Below, one piece after another: positions 18,169 to 25,594 of a DNA stretch of 64,000 bases. Positions within the stretch are counted from its first letter, which is position 1. Each line of letters starts with the position of its first letter. Both the position numbers and the translations under genes were made by a program. The stretch spans positions 8,060,001 to 8,124,000 of the forward strand of contig NZ_QUMQ01000001.1 of assembly GCF_003387075.1 (NCBI RefSeq), given 5' to 3'. Origin of the DNA: Asanoa ferruginea. Its GTDB lineage: Bacteria > Actinomycetota > Actinomycetes > Mycobacteriales > Micromonosporaceae. Below the pieces are notes generated by a model. That model searched no databases. It was not told where the DNA came from and worked only from the letters and a program-made list of their open reading frames with translations.

Positions 18169-18228
18169 GTGAACGTGTGGACCAACCAGGTGACCGCAGC
18201 GACATGGTGGACGGAGGGCGTGGCATGA
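18169..18228 (+). CDS. Putative leaderless 19-residue leader peptide coupled to the PAC2 gene
   Basis: TAGGCT at 18157-18162 is followed by six bases and a GTG that opens a 19-codon frame (MNVWTNQVTAATWWTEGVA). Its TGA overlaps the ATG of the PAC2 gene as ATGA. Three of 19 residues are tryptophan, including an adjacent pair. This arrangement is that of an actinobacterial leaderless upstream ORF, which can couple or attenuate translation of the downstream gene. Translation is inferred only from the promoter spacing and the exact overlap. Confidence 0.45.
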   Translation: MNVWTNQVTAATWWTEGVA

Positions 18229-19094
18229 CCGAGTTCGATGGCCTGCCCCAGTTGCGTTCCCCGGTGGCGATCGCGGCGTTCGAAGGCTGGAACGACGCCG
18301 CCGACGCCTCGACCGCCGCGGTCGAACACCTCGAGCAGGTCTGGGGCGCCCGCGAGATCGCGGCGCTCGACCCCGAGGACTTCTACGACTTCCAGGTGAG
18401 CCGCCCGACCATCACCATGGCCGACGGCGAGACCCGGCGCATCGAGTGGCCGACCACCCGCTTCATGGTGGCCAGCCCGGAGGGCACCGACCGCGATGTC
18501 GTGCTCATCCGCGGCATCGAGCCGAGCATGCGCTGGCGCACGTTCTGCGAGCAGGTGCTCGAGCTGTGCCACAGCCTGGAGATCAACCGGGTGGTGCTGC
18601 TCGGCGCGCTGCTGGCCGACGTCCCCTACACCCGGCCGCTGCCGATCAGCGGGAGCGCGTCCGACAAAGACGCCGCCGACCGTTTCCAGCTCACCCCGAC
18701 CCGCTACGACGGCCCGACCGGCATCGTCGGCGTGCTGCACGACGCCTGCCACCGCGCCGAGGTCGACGCGCTGTCGTTCTGGGTGCACGTGCCGCACTAC
18801 GCCAACAACCCGCCGTGCCCGAAGGCGACGCTCGCCCTGCTCCACCGGGTCGAAGAGGTGCTCGACCTGCCGGTCCCGATGGCCGACCTGGCAGAAGAGT
18901 CGGCCGAGTGGGAGCAGCGCGTCAAGGCGGCCGCCGACCAAGACGCCGAACTCGGCGAATACGTCCGTGAGCTGGAAGAACGCGCCGGTGACGCGGGCAT
19001 CCAGTCGGTCAGCGGCGACGAGATCGCCCAGGAGTTCGAGAAATACCTGCGGCGCCGGGGCGGCTCGGCCGGCCCCACCGCCGGCTCCTGGTAA
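18225..19094 (+). CDS. PAC2-family protein
   Basis: A 289-residue protein of the PAC2 (proteasome-assembly-chaperone-like) family. Hallmarks are SPVAIAAFEGWNDAADASTAAVEHLEQ at the start, DFQVSRPT, VVLLGALLADVPYTRPLPISGSAS, and a helical C-terminus rich in Glu. In archaea and eukaryotes PAC2 relatives chaperone proteasome assembly; in actinobacteria the role is unproven. A family member next to metH is common in this phylum. GGAGGG precedes the ATG at 18225, but the start also overlaps an upstream short frame, so translation may be coupled. Confidence 0.88.
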   Translation: MTEFDGLPQLRSPVAIAAFEGWNDAADASTAAVEHLEQVWGAREIAALDPEDFYDFQVSRPTITMADGETRRIEWPTTRFMVASPEGTDRDVVLIRGIEPSMRWRTFCEQVLELCHSLEINRVVLLGALLADVPYTRPLPISGSASDKDAADRFQLTPTRYDGPTGIVGVLHDACHRAEVDALSFWVHVPHYANNPPCPKATLALLHRVEEVLDLPVPMADLAEESAEWEQRVKAAADQDAELGEYVRELEERAGDAGIQSVSGDEIAQEFEKYLRRRGGSAGPTAGSW

Positions 19095-19133
19095 CTGACG
19101 GCGTGTCGGGCGCGACCCGCCGCGGAGTGGTGC

Positions 19134-19143
19134 ATCCTAGGAT
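19134..19143. promoter_or_regulatory. Palindrome over the -10 box of the GntR gene
   Basis: ATCCTAGGAT is a perfect palindrome whose right part TAGGAT can act as the -10 box. The GntR start lies 24 bases downstream after a GGGAGG ribosome-binding site. It is a good candidate for an autoregulatory operator. Confidence 0.45.
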
Positions 19144-19167
19144 CATCGCCCCGCGGGAGGTCGCGCC

Positions 19168-19965
19168 ATGCAGCAGCTCAATCCAGGTGCCGCCGAAGCG
19201 CCGCACCGCCAGATAGCCGAGCAGATCAAAGCCCAGATCCGCCGCGGTGACTGGGCCGCCGGCGAGCGCCTGCCGTCGATCCCGGCGCTGGCCGAGACGT
19301 TCGGCGTGGCGAAGCAGACCCTCCAGCGCAGCATCGACCAACTAAGGGTCGAGGGCGTTCTGATCACCAAACCCGGATCGGGTACGTACGTCCGCGGCAC
19401 CAAACGCCGCCTCAACCGCCTGTCCCGAGGTCGCTACGGCGGCCACCGCGGCTACCACGCGGATCTGGCGGCCCGCTACCGCCAGCACCTGACCGAGGTC
19501 GGCCGCGCGCCCGCCCCGCCGGAGGTGGCCGACGCGTTCGGCGTGGCCGACCACACCCCGCTGCTGGTCCGCCGCCACCTGGTGCGCACCGACGACGTGC
19601 CGGTGGAGATCGGCGCGGCGTGGTTCCGGGTGGAGGACGCGGCCGGCACCAGCCTGGAGCGCTTCGAGGGCTTCGGCCGCCCGCTCTACCAGGAGGCCGA
19701 GGAGGCGATCGGCCGTCGCTACGCGACCGCGTCCGACGTGATCACGGCCCGCCAGCCCGACCGCGACGAGGCCGAGATCCTCCAGATCCGCGCCGACACC
19801 CCGGTGCTGCACCTGCTGCACGTGGCCTACGACGACAAGCACCGCGCGATCGAGGTCAGCCAGGCGACCTGGCCGGGCCCAATGACCACCCTGACCGAGA
19901 ACTACAAGATCCCCGGCCCGGCCGAAGATCTCCCCGACGACGAGCCGGGCATGGCCCTCGGCTGA
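19168..19965 (+). CDS. GntR-family regulator, HutC/UTRA subfamily
   Basis: A 265-residue regulator. The winged helix (about 10-80) contains QIAEQIKAQIRRGDWAAGERLPSIPALAETFGVAKQTLQRSIDQLRVEGVLITKPGSGTYV. The effector domain (about 105-245) has the UTRA pattern, with HLVRTDDVPVEIGAAWF and TPVLHLLHVAYDDKHRAIEVSQATWPG. HutC-type GntR proteins answer to sugars, histidine intermediates or similar small ligands. No metabolic operon is attached, so its targets are unknown. An ATCCTAGGAT palindrome overlaps its own promoter. Confidence 0.9.
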   Translation: MQQLNPGAAEAPHRQIAEQIKAQIRRGDWAAGERLPSIPALAETFGVAKQTLQRSIDQLRVEGVLITKPGSGTYVRGTKRRLNRLSRGRYGGHRGYHADLAARYRQHLTEVGRAPAPPEVADAFGVADHTPLLVRRHLVRTDDVPVEIGAAWFRVEDAAGTSLERFEGFGRPLYQEAEEAIGRRYATASDVITARQPDRDEAEILQIRADTPVLHLLHVAYDDKHRAIEVSQATWPGPMTTLTENYKIPGPAEDLPDDEPGMALG

Positions 19966-19990
19966 CGCCGGACCAGGTGCCAGGCCACTG

Positions 19991-20052
19991 GCCGCGGGCC
20001 TCTGCCGCAGGCGTTTGCTCTGCCGCGGGCCTCTGCCGCAGGCGTTTGCTCT
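19991..20052. repeat. Perfect 31-bp tandem duplication
   Basis: Two identical 31-bp copies (19991-20021 and 20022-20052), each starting GCCGCGGGCC and ending GTTTGCTCT. The second copy runs into the left arm of the palindrome at 20046, and each copy carries its own TTGCTCT end, so the duplication probably arose together with the palindrome. Confidence 0.9.
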
Positions 20053-20109
20053 GCTGCCAGATGGGCAGCACCCGGGAGCGGCGGTGCTGCCCATCTGGCA
20101 GCAGAGCAA
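20046..20109. repeat. 64-bp palindromic element (solitary copy)
   Basis: A perfect 26-bp inverted repeat with a 12-base loop. Outer ends are TTGCTCTGC and GCAGAGCAA, the same ends as the units of the array at 26432-26710, and the size is also the same. It lies between the convergent GntR and cupin genes, so it may double as a terminator, but the shared ends mark it as a repeat family. Confidence 0.9.
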
Positions 20110-20121
20110 GGGGTCAGCCGG

Positions 20122-20493
20122 TCACGCGGCCCAGGGCGGTTGGACGCGGTTGCCGCCGGCGGTGGCGGTGCTGCCCGACGCGCTCGTGACGATCGCGGTC
20201 AGCCCCTGCTCGGCGTCGGCGATGAGCTGGCGTTCGACGTCGGGCGCCAGTACCAGGGTGTCCCCCACGCCGACGCGCACTTCCTCGCCGCCGAGCACGA
20301 CGGCGGCCCCGCCGGACAGCACGGTCCAGATCTGCTCGGCGTCGATCGTGTGCACGGGGCCGGCGCTCCCGGCCGGCATCTCGACCCGCCAGATCGGGCG
20401 GGTGGCGCCGCCCAGGGTGGGCGAGCCGAGCGTGGTCATCACTCCGGCGGGTGTCTCGAAGCGACGGGTCTGGTCCTGGCGGATGACAGTCAT
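20122..20493 (-). CDS. Small cupin-domain protein
   Basis: A 123-residue single-domain cupin. The first motif region is GPVHTIDAEQIWTVLSGGAAVVLGGEEVRVGVGDTLVL and the second is APDVERQLIADAEQGLTAIV. The first motif keeps one His and a Glu, but the usual pair of metal His is incomplete, so metal binding is uncertain. Such proteins are small-molecule-binding or oxidative enzymes. It is divergent from a MarR gene 61 bases away and is probably its regulatory target. Confidence 0.8.
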   Translation of the reverse strand: MTVIRQDQTRRFETPAGVMTTLGSPTLGGATRPIWRVEMPAGSAGPVHTIDAEQIWTVLSGGAAVVLGGEEVRVGVGDTLVLAPDVERQLIADAEQGLTAIVTSASGSTATAGGNRVQPPWAA

Positions 20494-20513
20494 GGCTGGC
20501 GTCTCCTAAGATA

Positions 20514-20549
20514 GTCAACGTGGTTGTCCAAAACGTAAACCTGGTTGTC
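20514..20549. promoter_or_regulatory. Candidate MarR operators, two spaced sites
   Basis: TGGTTGTC occurs at 20521-20528 and again at 20542-20549, 21 bases (two helical turns) apart. Each is the right half of a dyad: CAAC-GTG-GTTG for the first and AACC-T-GGTT for the second. They lie between the divergent cupin and MarR genes. Confidence 0.45.
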
Positions 20550-20554
20550 TAACC

Positions 20555-21022
20555 GTGTCAACTGAAGACCCCCCGGGGTTCCTGCTGCCGCTGCGGCTGT
20601 TCATCGGCTTCCGGCAGCTCATCGACGCCGTGCATGCGGAGTTGGCCCGCGAGGGCCACCCCGATGTGCGGCCGCTGCACGGGTTCGTGTTCCAGGCCAT
20701 CGGCCGCGACGGCACGACCGCGGTCGAGTTGGGCCGCCGGCTCGGCGTCTCGAAGCAGGCCGCAGGCAAGACCCTCGACGGCCTGGAACGCCTCGGCTAC
20801 GTCGAACGCGCCACCGACCCCGCCGACGCCCGGCGCAAGCTGGTCCGCCTCACCGACCGGGGCGTCGACATGCTGGCCCGCTCGGCGCGGATCTTCGACG
20901 AACTGCGGGCTGAATGGGCGGCCCAGATCGGCCCCGACCGCCTCCGCGCCCTGGAGGCCGACCTGGCCACGGTCACCGGCGCCGACCCGTTCCGCCTGGA
21001 CGTCCCAGGCTGGTTCACCTAG
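20555..21022 (+). CDS. MarR-family transcriptional regulator
   Basis: A 155-residue regulator with a typical MarR winged helix: TAVELGRRLGVSKQAAGKTLDGLERLGYVERATDPADARRKLVRLTDRG at about residues 48-110, with helices on either side forming the dimer. The GTG at 20555 has no clear ribosome-binding site, so the message may be leaderless. It is divergent from a cupin gene, and paired repeats in between suggest it represses both. The inducing ligand is unknown. Confidence 0.87.
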   Translation: MSTEDPPGFLLPLRLFIGFRQLIDAVHAELAREGHPDVRPLHGFVFQAIGRDGTTAVELGRRLGVSKQAAGKTLDGLERLGYVERATDPADARRKLVRLTDRGVDMLARSARIFDELRAEWAAQIGPDRLRALEADLATVTGADPFRLDVPGWFT

Positions 21023-21064
21023 AGGAATCAGGTCGTTTTGCCCGCTTTGCGAGCGCCACTTTAG

Positions 21065-21114
21065 AGATCTAGGTAAATGGTTGTAGCTATAGCTACATCC
21101 ATTTACCTAGATCT
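21065..21114. repeat. 50-bp AT-rich near-perfect palindrome
   Basis: Outer arms AGATCTAGGTAAATGG / CCATTTACCTAGATCT are perfect over 16 bp. They enclose TGTAGCTATAGCTACA, itself a 16-bp palindrome, with one T-T mismatch between. GC content is 36 % against roughly 70 % around it. It sits between the convergent MarR and aldo/keto reductase genes. It could end transcription both ways, bind a protein, or be the remains of an element. No T-run and no gene are present. Confidence 0.93.
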
Positions 21115-21184
21115 GGAAAGGACCGACGCGGCGGCAGGCGCGCAGCGCTCATTACGGATAAATCGCGGACCGGTCCCGGGTCGG

Positions 21185-22156
21185 CTAAGCGTCGCGTTCC
21201 GGGTAGCCGATCGGGATCGCGGAGACGTCGTCGAGCGCCGTCTCGATCTCCGACGGCAGGGTCATCTCCTCGACCTTCAGCGCGCCGAGGAGCTGCCCGA
21301 CCGTGCGGGCGCCCAGGACCGGCGCGACCACCCCCGGCCGGTCGCGGACCCAGGCCAGCGCGACCTCCAACGGCGAGACGCCGAGCCCGCCGGCCGCGGT
21401 GGCCACCGCCTCGACGATCGACGACGACCGGGAATCCAGATAAGTAGCGACAAAGGGCCCGAAATGCGGCGACGCCGCGCGGCTGTCGGCCGGCCGCCCG
21501 TGCCGGTATTTGCCGGTGAGCACCCCGCGCCCCAGCGGCGACCAGGCCAGCACCCCCAGCCCCAACGCCGAACAGGCGGGCAGCACCTCGCGCTCGATGC
21601 CGCGCTCCAGCAGCGAATATTCGACCTGCGTCGCCACCACCGGGGTCCGCCCGGGCACCGCCTGCTGCCAGGCCGCCGCCCGCGCCGTCTGCCATCCCCC
21701 GAAATTGGAGACCCCGGCATAGCGGACCCGGCCGCTGCTCACCGCGAAGTCCAAAGCGGCGAGGGTCTCCTCCAGCGGCGTCGTCTCGTCGTACCCATGG
21801 ACCTGCCAAAGATCGACATGGTCGGTGCCGAGCCGGCGCAGCGAAGCGTCCAGCGAGCGGAGCAGGTGCCCGCGCGAGCCGTCGCGGCGCCGGCCGTGGC
21901 CGGGGCGCAGCCCGCCCTTGGTGGCGATCAGGATGTCGTCGCGGGAGATCAGCGAGTCCAGCAGCGAGCCGATCACCGCCTCGGCCTCGCCGTCGCCATA
22001 GACGTCGGCCGTGTCGACCAGGTTGCCACCGGCGTCGACGAAGCCCTTGAGCTGGGCCGCCGCGTCGTCGGTGTCGGTGTCGGCACCCCACGTCATGGTG
22101 CCGAGCGCGAGCCGGGAGACCGCGAGCCCGCTACGGCCTAGCGGTCTCTGCTGCAT
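21185..22156 (-). CDS. Aldo/keto reductase
   Basis: A 323-residue NADPH-dependent oxidoreductase with the TIM-barrel AKR pattern. The catalytic tetrad is visible: Asp48 and Tyr53 in NLVDTADVYGDG, Lys80 in ATKGG, and His120 in LWQVHGYD. The cofactor-binding C-terminus has VAPVLGARTVGQLLGAL. It starts LGRSGLAVSRLALGTMTWG, as in the AKR group that reduces aldehydes, quinones or sugars. No neighbour suggests a specific substrate. Confidence 0.93.
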   Translation of the reverse strand: MQQRPLGRSGLAVSRLALGTMTWGADTDTDDAAAQLKGFVDAGGNLVDTADVYGDGEAEAVIGSLLDSLISRDDILIATKGGLRPGHGRRRDGSRGHLLRSLDASLRRLGTDHVDLWQVHGYDETTPLEETLAALDFAVSSGRVRYAGVSNFGGWQTARAAAWQQAVPGRTPVVATQVEYSLLERGIEREVLPACSALGLGVLAWSPLGRGVLTGKYRHGRPADSRAASPHFGPFVATYLDSRSSSIVEAVATAAGGLGVSPLEVALAWVRDRPGVVAPVLGARTVGQLLGALKVEEMTLPSEIETALDDVSAIPIGYPERDA

Positions 22157-22231
22157 GGGTGCACCTTATGCCGCGCGCGCGGAGCGGTATAGCCGGCCGG
22201 TCAGTGCATGATGCAGGCATGCCGCCCGCGT

Positions 22232-22252
22232 GTTGGGGACGCCGTCCCCAAC
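22232..22252. promoter_or_regulatory. Inverted repeat upstream of the LLM oxidoreductase gene
   Basis: GTTGGGGAC-GCC-GTCCCCAAC is a perfect 9-bp dyad with a 3-base spacer, 67 bases before the GTG at 22320 in the divergent region. It is a candidate operator or 5' hairpin for the gene row that starts there. Confidence 0.4.
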
Positions 22253-22319
22253 GGTCCGGTCGGCATTTCGTACCCTGGTCCCGCGTCGCCCCTCAACGGC
22301 GGCATTGGGGAGGGGCACG

Positions 22320-23372
22320 GTGCGACTCGGACTGAACCTCGGATACCAGAGCGCCTGGAGCTCGCCGGCGACCGACCTGGCGATGGCTCAGGAGGCGGAG
22401 CGGCTGGGCTACACGGTCGTGTGGGCGGCGGAGGCCTACGGCTCCGACTCGCCGTCGACGCTGGCCTGGCTGGCCGGGCAGACGAGCACGATCGACCTGG
22501 GCGCCGCCGTCATGCAGATCCCGGCCCGCACCCCGGCCGCGACCGCGATGACCGCGACCACGATCGACAACCTGTCCGGCGGCCGCTTCCGGCTCGGGCT
22601 CGGCGTCTCCGGCCCCCAGGTCTCCGAGGGCTGGCACGGCGTCCGGTTCGGCAAACCGTTGGGGCGCACCCGGGAGTACGTCGACATCGTCAAGCTGGCC
22701 GTCGGCCGCAAGCCGGTGCAGTACGACGGCGAGCACTACACGCTGCCGCTGCCCGACGGCCCCGGCAAGGCGCTGCGGCTCGGCTTCCACCCGCCGCGCG
22801 AGCACATCCCGATCTACCTCGCCGCCGTCGGCCCGAAGAACCTCGAACTGGCCGGCGAGATCGCCGACGGGTGGCTGGCGGTCTTCTACTCCCCCGAGTT
22901 CGCCGCCGAGCAGCACGCGTCGTGGCACGCGGGGCGGGCCAAGGCGGGCCTGCCGACCGAGGGCTTCGACGTGGTGCCGAGCGTGCCGGTCGTGGTCAGC
23001 GACGACGTGGCGGCGGCGGCAAACCTGATCCGGCCCTACGCCGCCCTCTACGTCGGCGGGATGGGCAGCCGCAAGCAGAACTTCTACAACGACCTCGCGA
23101 TCAGGATGGGTTACGCCGACGCGGCGAAGACGGTGCAGGATCTCTACCTCGACAAGCGACAGCGGGACGCGGCGGCGGCCGTACCCCTGGAGTTCATCGA
23201 TCGCACCTCACTGCTCGGGCCGAAAGAACGGATCGCGGACCGGCTCAAGGTGTACGCGGCATCGGGCGTCACCACCCTTTCGGTGAGTCCGGCCGTGGCC
23301 GACGCCGAAACGGGGGTTCAGACGTTGCGCACTGTGGCGGAGGCGCTGGAAATGTCGGGGGTCGGGGCATGA
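22320..23372 (+). CDS. LLM-class F420-dependent oxidoreductase
   Basis: A 350-residue luciferase-like barrel. It starts [15 protein letters not shown] and has [85 protein letters not shown]-type blocks (about residues 15-115), which are diagnostic of F420-dependent LLM enzymes. They use deazaflavin F420 for hydride transfer; the substrate is unknown. The GTG at 22320 follows GGGAGGGG. Its stop overlaps the ATG of uppP (ATGA), so it heads a co-translated row with uppP. Confidence 0.9.
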   Translation: MRLGLNLGYQSAWSSPATDLAMAQEAERLGYTVVWAAEAYGSDSPSTLAWLAGQTSTIDLGAAVMQIPARTPAATAMTATTIDNLSGGRFRLGLGVSGPQVSEGWHGVRFGKPLGRTREYVDIVKLAVGRKPVQYDGEHYTLPLPDGPGKALRLGFHPPREHIPIYLAAVGPKNLELAGEIADGWLAVFYSPEFAAEQHASWHAGRAKAGLPTEGFDVVPSVPVVVSDDVAAAANLIRPYAALYVGGMGSRKQNFYNDLAIRMGYADAAKTVQDLYLDKRQRDAAAAVPLEFIDRTSLLGPKERIADRLKVYAASGVTTLSVSPAVADAETGVQTLRTVAEALEMSGVGA

Positions 23373-24202
23373 CGTGGACCGAGGCGATCGTGCTCGGGAT
23401 CGTGCAGGGACTCACCGAGTTCCTGCCGATCAGCTCGTCCGGGCACATGCGGATCACCTCGGCCATCTTCTTCGGTCAGGACGCGGGTGCCTCGTTCACC
23501 GCCGTCACCCAGCTCGGCACCGAGGCGGCCGTCCTGGTCTACTTCGCCAAGGACATCTGGCGAATAACCAAGACCTGGGTCGTCGGCATCTGGGACAAGT
23601 CGGCCCGCAAGGAGCTCGACTACAAGATGGGCTGGTACGTGATCGTCGGCTCGATCCCGATCGGCATCATCGGCTTCGTCTTCAAGGACCAGATCCGCAC
23701 CGCGGCCCGTAACCTGTGGCTCGTCTCGATCGTGCTGGTGGTCTTCTCGTTCGTGCTCGCGTTCGCCGAATACTGGGGTCGGCAGACCCGCAACCTCGAG
23801 CGCTTCAAGATGCCGGACGCGGTCACCATGGGCTTCGCCCAGGCGCTGGCGCTGATCCCCGGCGTCTCCCGCTCCGGCGGCACCGCGAGCGCCGGCCTGT
23901 TCCTCGGCCTGACCCGCGAGGCGGCATTACGCTTCTCGTTCCTGCTGGCCATCCCGGCGGTGGTCATGTCGGGGGTGTTCAGCCTCCCCGACGTGTTCGA
24001 CAAGACCGGCGGCGGCCTGGTCCCGTCGGGCGCCCAGATGGTGGTCGCCACGATCATCGCGTTCGTCCTCGGCTACGCCTCGATCGCCTGGCTGCTGAAA
24101 TACGTGTCGGCGCACACGTTCTATCCGTTCGTCCTCTACCGCGTCGCCCTCGGCGCGATCGTCATGGCTCTGCTGATCAACGGCACGATCGCCGCCACGT
24201 AG
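23369..24202 (+). CDS. uppP: Undecaprenyl-diphosphatase (BacA/UppP)
   Basis: A 277-residue membrane enzyme that recycles the lipid carrier of peptidoglycan synthesis by removing a phosphate from undecaprenyl diphosphate. The two active-site regions are present: [13 protein letters not shown] (about 15-27) and [21 protein letters not shown] (about 160-180). About eight helices are visible. The ATG overlaps the upstream LLM stop. The neighbours uppP, phosphatase, DUF3090 and SCO1664-type genes next to mshC are found together in many actinobacteria. Confidence 0.95.
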   Translation: MTWTEAIVLGIVQGLTEFLPISSSGHMRITSAIFFGQDAGASFTAVTQLGTEAAVLVYFAKDIWRITKTWVVGIWDKSARKELDYKMGWYVIVGSIPIGIIGFVFKDQIRTAARNLWLVSIVLVVFSFVLAFAEYWGRQTRNLERFKMPDAVTMGFAQALALIPGVSRSGGTASAGLFLGLTREAALRFSFLLAIPAVVMSGVFSLPDVFDKTGGGLVPSGAQMVVATIIAFVLGYASIAWLLKYVSAHTFYPFVLYRVALGAIVMALLINGTIAAT

Positions 24203-24205
24203 GGT
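24200..24205 (+). promoter_or_regulatory. -10 box of a leaderless promoter inside the uppP stop
   Basis: TAGGGT begins with the TAG stop of uppP and lies exactly six bases before the GTG at 24212, with no ribosome-binding site between. The phosphatase gene may therefore have its own leaderless transcript. Confidence 0.5.
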
Positions 24206-24211
24206 TGGCGC

Positions 24212-24913
24212 GTGGCGACCCTCCTCCTTCTGCGGCACGGCCGGACCACCGCGAACGCCGACGGTGGCCTGGCCGGCCGGCAGCCCGTCGAGCTCGACGA
24301 CACCGGCCGGGCCCAGGCCGTCGCGGTCGGTGCGCGGCTGGCCGGGCTCCCGCTGGCCGAGGTGGTGTCCAGCCCGCTGATCCGCTGCCGGCAGACGCTC
24401 GACCTGGCCCTGCCCGACCTACCGCCGGCCGTCGAAGACGGGCTGATCGAGTGCGGCTACGGCGAGTGGGAGGGCCAGCCGCTCAAGAAGCTGGCCAAGG
24501 ATCCCCTCTGGCCGGTCGTCCAGTTGCACCCCTCCGCCGTGGTCTTCCCCGGCGGCGAGGCGATGGCGGCGATGGCCGGTCGGGCAGTCGGCGCGGTGCG
24601 CCGCTGGGACGCGGACGTCACCGAGAAGCACGGCGCCGAGGCGCTCTGGCTGGCCTGCACCCACGGCGACATCATCAAGGCGATCGTGGCCGACGCGATG
24701 GGCCTACACCTCGACCATTTCCAGCGGATCGTGGCCGACCCGGCGTCGGTGACCGTGATCCGTTACACACCCACCCGCCCCTTCCTGATCCGCCTCAACG
24801 ACACCGGCGGTGACCTGGCCGGGCTCGTACCCCCGAAACGCCGTCGACGACCTCGCAAAAGCGCCGCGACCTCCTCCGATGCGGTGGTCGGCGGCGGGGC
24901 CGGCACGACCTGA
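24212..24913 (+). CDS. Histidine phosphatase, MSMEG_4193 family
   Basis: A 233-residue phosphoglycerate-mutase-like phosphatase. The catalytic RHG is in LLLLRHGRTTANADGGLAGR (His9), the second Arg is in SSPLIRCRQT, the acid Glu region is in ECGYGEWEG, and the second His is in ACTHGDIIKAI. The basic C-terminal tail (PPKRRRRPRKS) is unusual and may bind nucleic acid or membrane. This subfamily is restricted to actinobacteria and sits beside DUF3090 and SCO1664-type genes; its substrate is not known. It probably starts as a leaderless message. Confidence 0.9.
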   Translation: MATLLLLRHGRTTANADGGLAGRQPVELDDTGRAQAVAVGARLAGLPLAEVVSSPLIRCRQTLDLALPDLPPAVEDGLIECGYGEWEGQPLKKLAKDPLWPVVQLHPSAVVFPGGEAMAAMAGRAVGAVRRWDADVTEKHGAEALWLACTHGDIIKAIVADAMGLHLDHFQRIVADPASVTVIRYTPTRPFLIRLNDTGGDLAGLVPPKRRRRPRKSAATSSDAVVGGGAGTT

Positions 24914-24991
24914 AATTCGCTCTGGGCGAACGCGGCTGATCCGCTCCCCACAATCGAGCCAGTGCGCTACGCGTGCGTACTAGTGGGCGGA

Positions 24992-24997
24992 TAGGGT
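24992..24997 (+). promoter_or_regulatory. -10 box of leaderless DUF3090 gene
   Basis: TAGGGT lies six bases before the ATG at 25004, with no ribosome-binding site. It is the same hexamer and spacing as at the phosphatase gene just upstream, so the two may be expressed in parallel. Confidence 0.5.
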
Positions 24998-25003
24998 CTT
25001 CAT

Positions 25004-25594
25004 ATGACCCACCAGGTGCATGCGTTCGAGCCGCCGGAGCGGTTCGTGGCTGGAACCGTGGGCCCGCCGGGTGAGCGCAGCTTCTTCCTGCAGGCTCGCG
25101 GCGGCGGCCGCGTGGTCAGCGTGGCGCTGGAGAAGGTTCAGGTCTCGCTCCTGGCCGAGAAGCTCGAAGAGCTGCTCACCGAGGCGGCCCGCCGGTTCGG
25201 TGTCGACCTTGAGCTCCCCACCGAGGAGCCGCTCTCCTCCGACAACGAGCCCCTGGAGAGCCCGGTCGACGAAGAGTTCCGGGTCGGCACGCTGGGCCTC
25301 GCGTTCGACGTCGACTCGGCCACCGTGGTGATCGAGGCGATCGCGGCCGGCGAGGGCGAGCTCGAGGTCGACGAGACCGAGGCCGAAGCGGTCGAAGACG
25401 ACGAGGAAGACGAAGAAGAGCCCGACGACGACCTCGACCGGCTCCGGGTCCGGCTCACCCCGCAGGCCACCCGCGAGTTCATCAGCCGAGCGAAGCGCGT
25501 CGTCGCCGCCGGCCGCCCACCCTGCCCGCTCTGCGGCCAACCGCTCGACCCCCGCGGCCACCTCTGCCCGCGCCACAATGGCTATCACCGGTGA
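25004..25594 (+). CDS. DUF3090-family protein
   Basis: A 196-residue protein that matches my memory of DUF3090: THQVHAFEPPERFVAGTVGPPGERSFFLQARGGGRVVSVALEKVQVSLLAEKLEELL at the start, a very acidic middle (about 125-150), then LTPQATREFISRAKRVVAAGRPPCPLCGQPLDPRGHLCPRHNGY. The C-terminal CPLC...CPRH cluster is a likely zinc site. Its biochemical role is undescribed. It overlaps the next gene by 17 bases and probably acts with it. Confidence 0.85.
   Translation: MTHQVHAFEPPERFVAGTVGPPGERSFFLQARGGGRVVSVALEKVQVSLLAEKLEELLTEAARRFGVDLELPTEEPLSSDNEPLESPVDEEFRVGTLGLAFDVDSATVVIEAIAAGEGELEVDETEAEAVEDDEEDEEEPDDDLDRLRVRLTPQATREFISRAKRVVAAGRPPCPLCGQPLDPRGHLCPRHNGYHR

Noticed and set aside
14522-18224. 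Cobalamin riboswitch upstream of metH
   Set aside because: No B12-box-like sequence or long conserved leader is seen in the 196-bp gap, and the TAGCCT-N6-GTG spacing implies a leaderless message with no 5' UTR.
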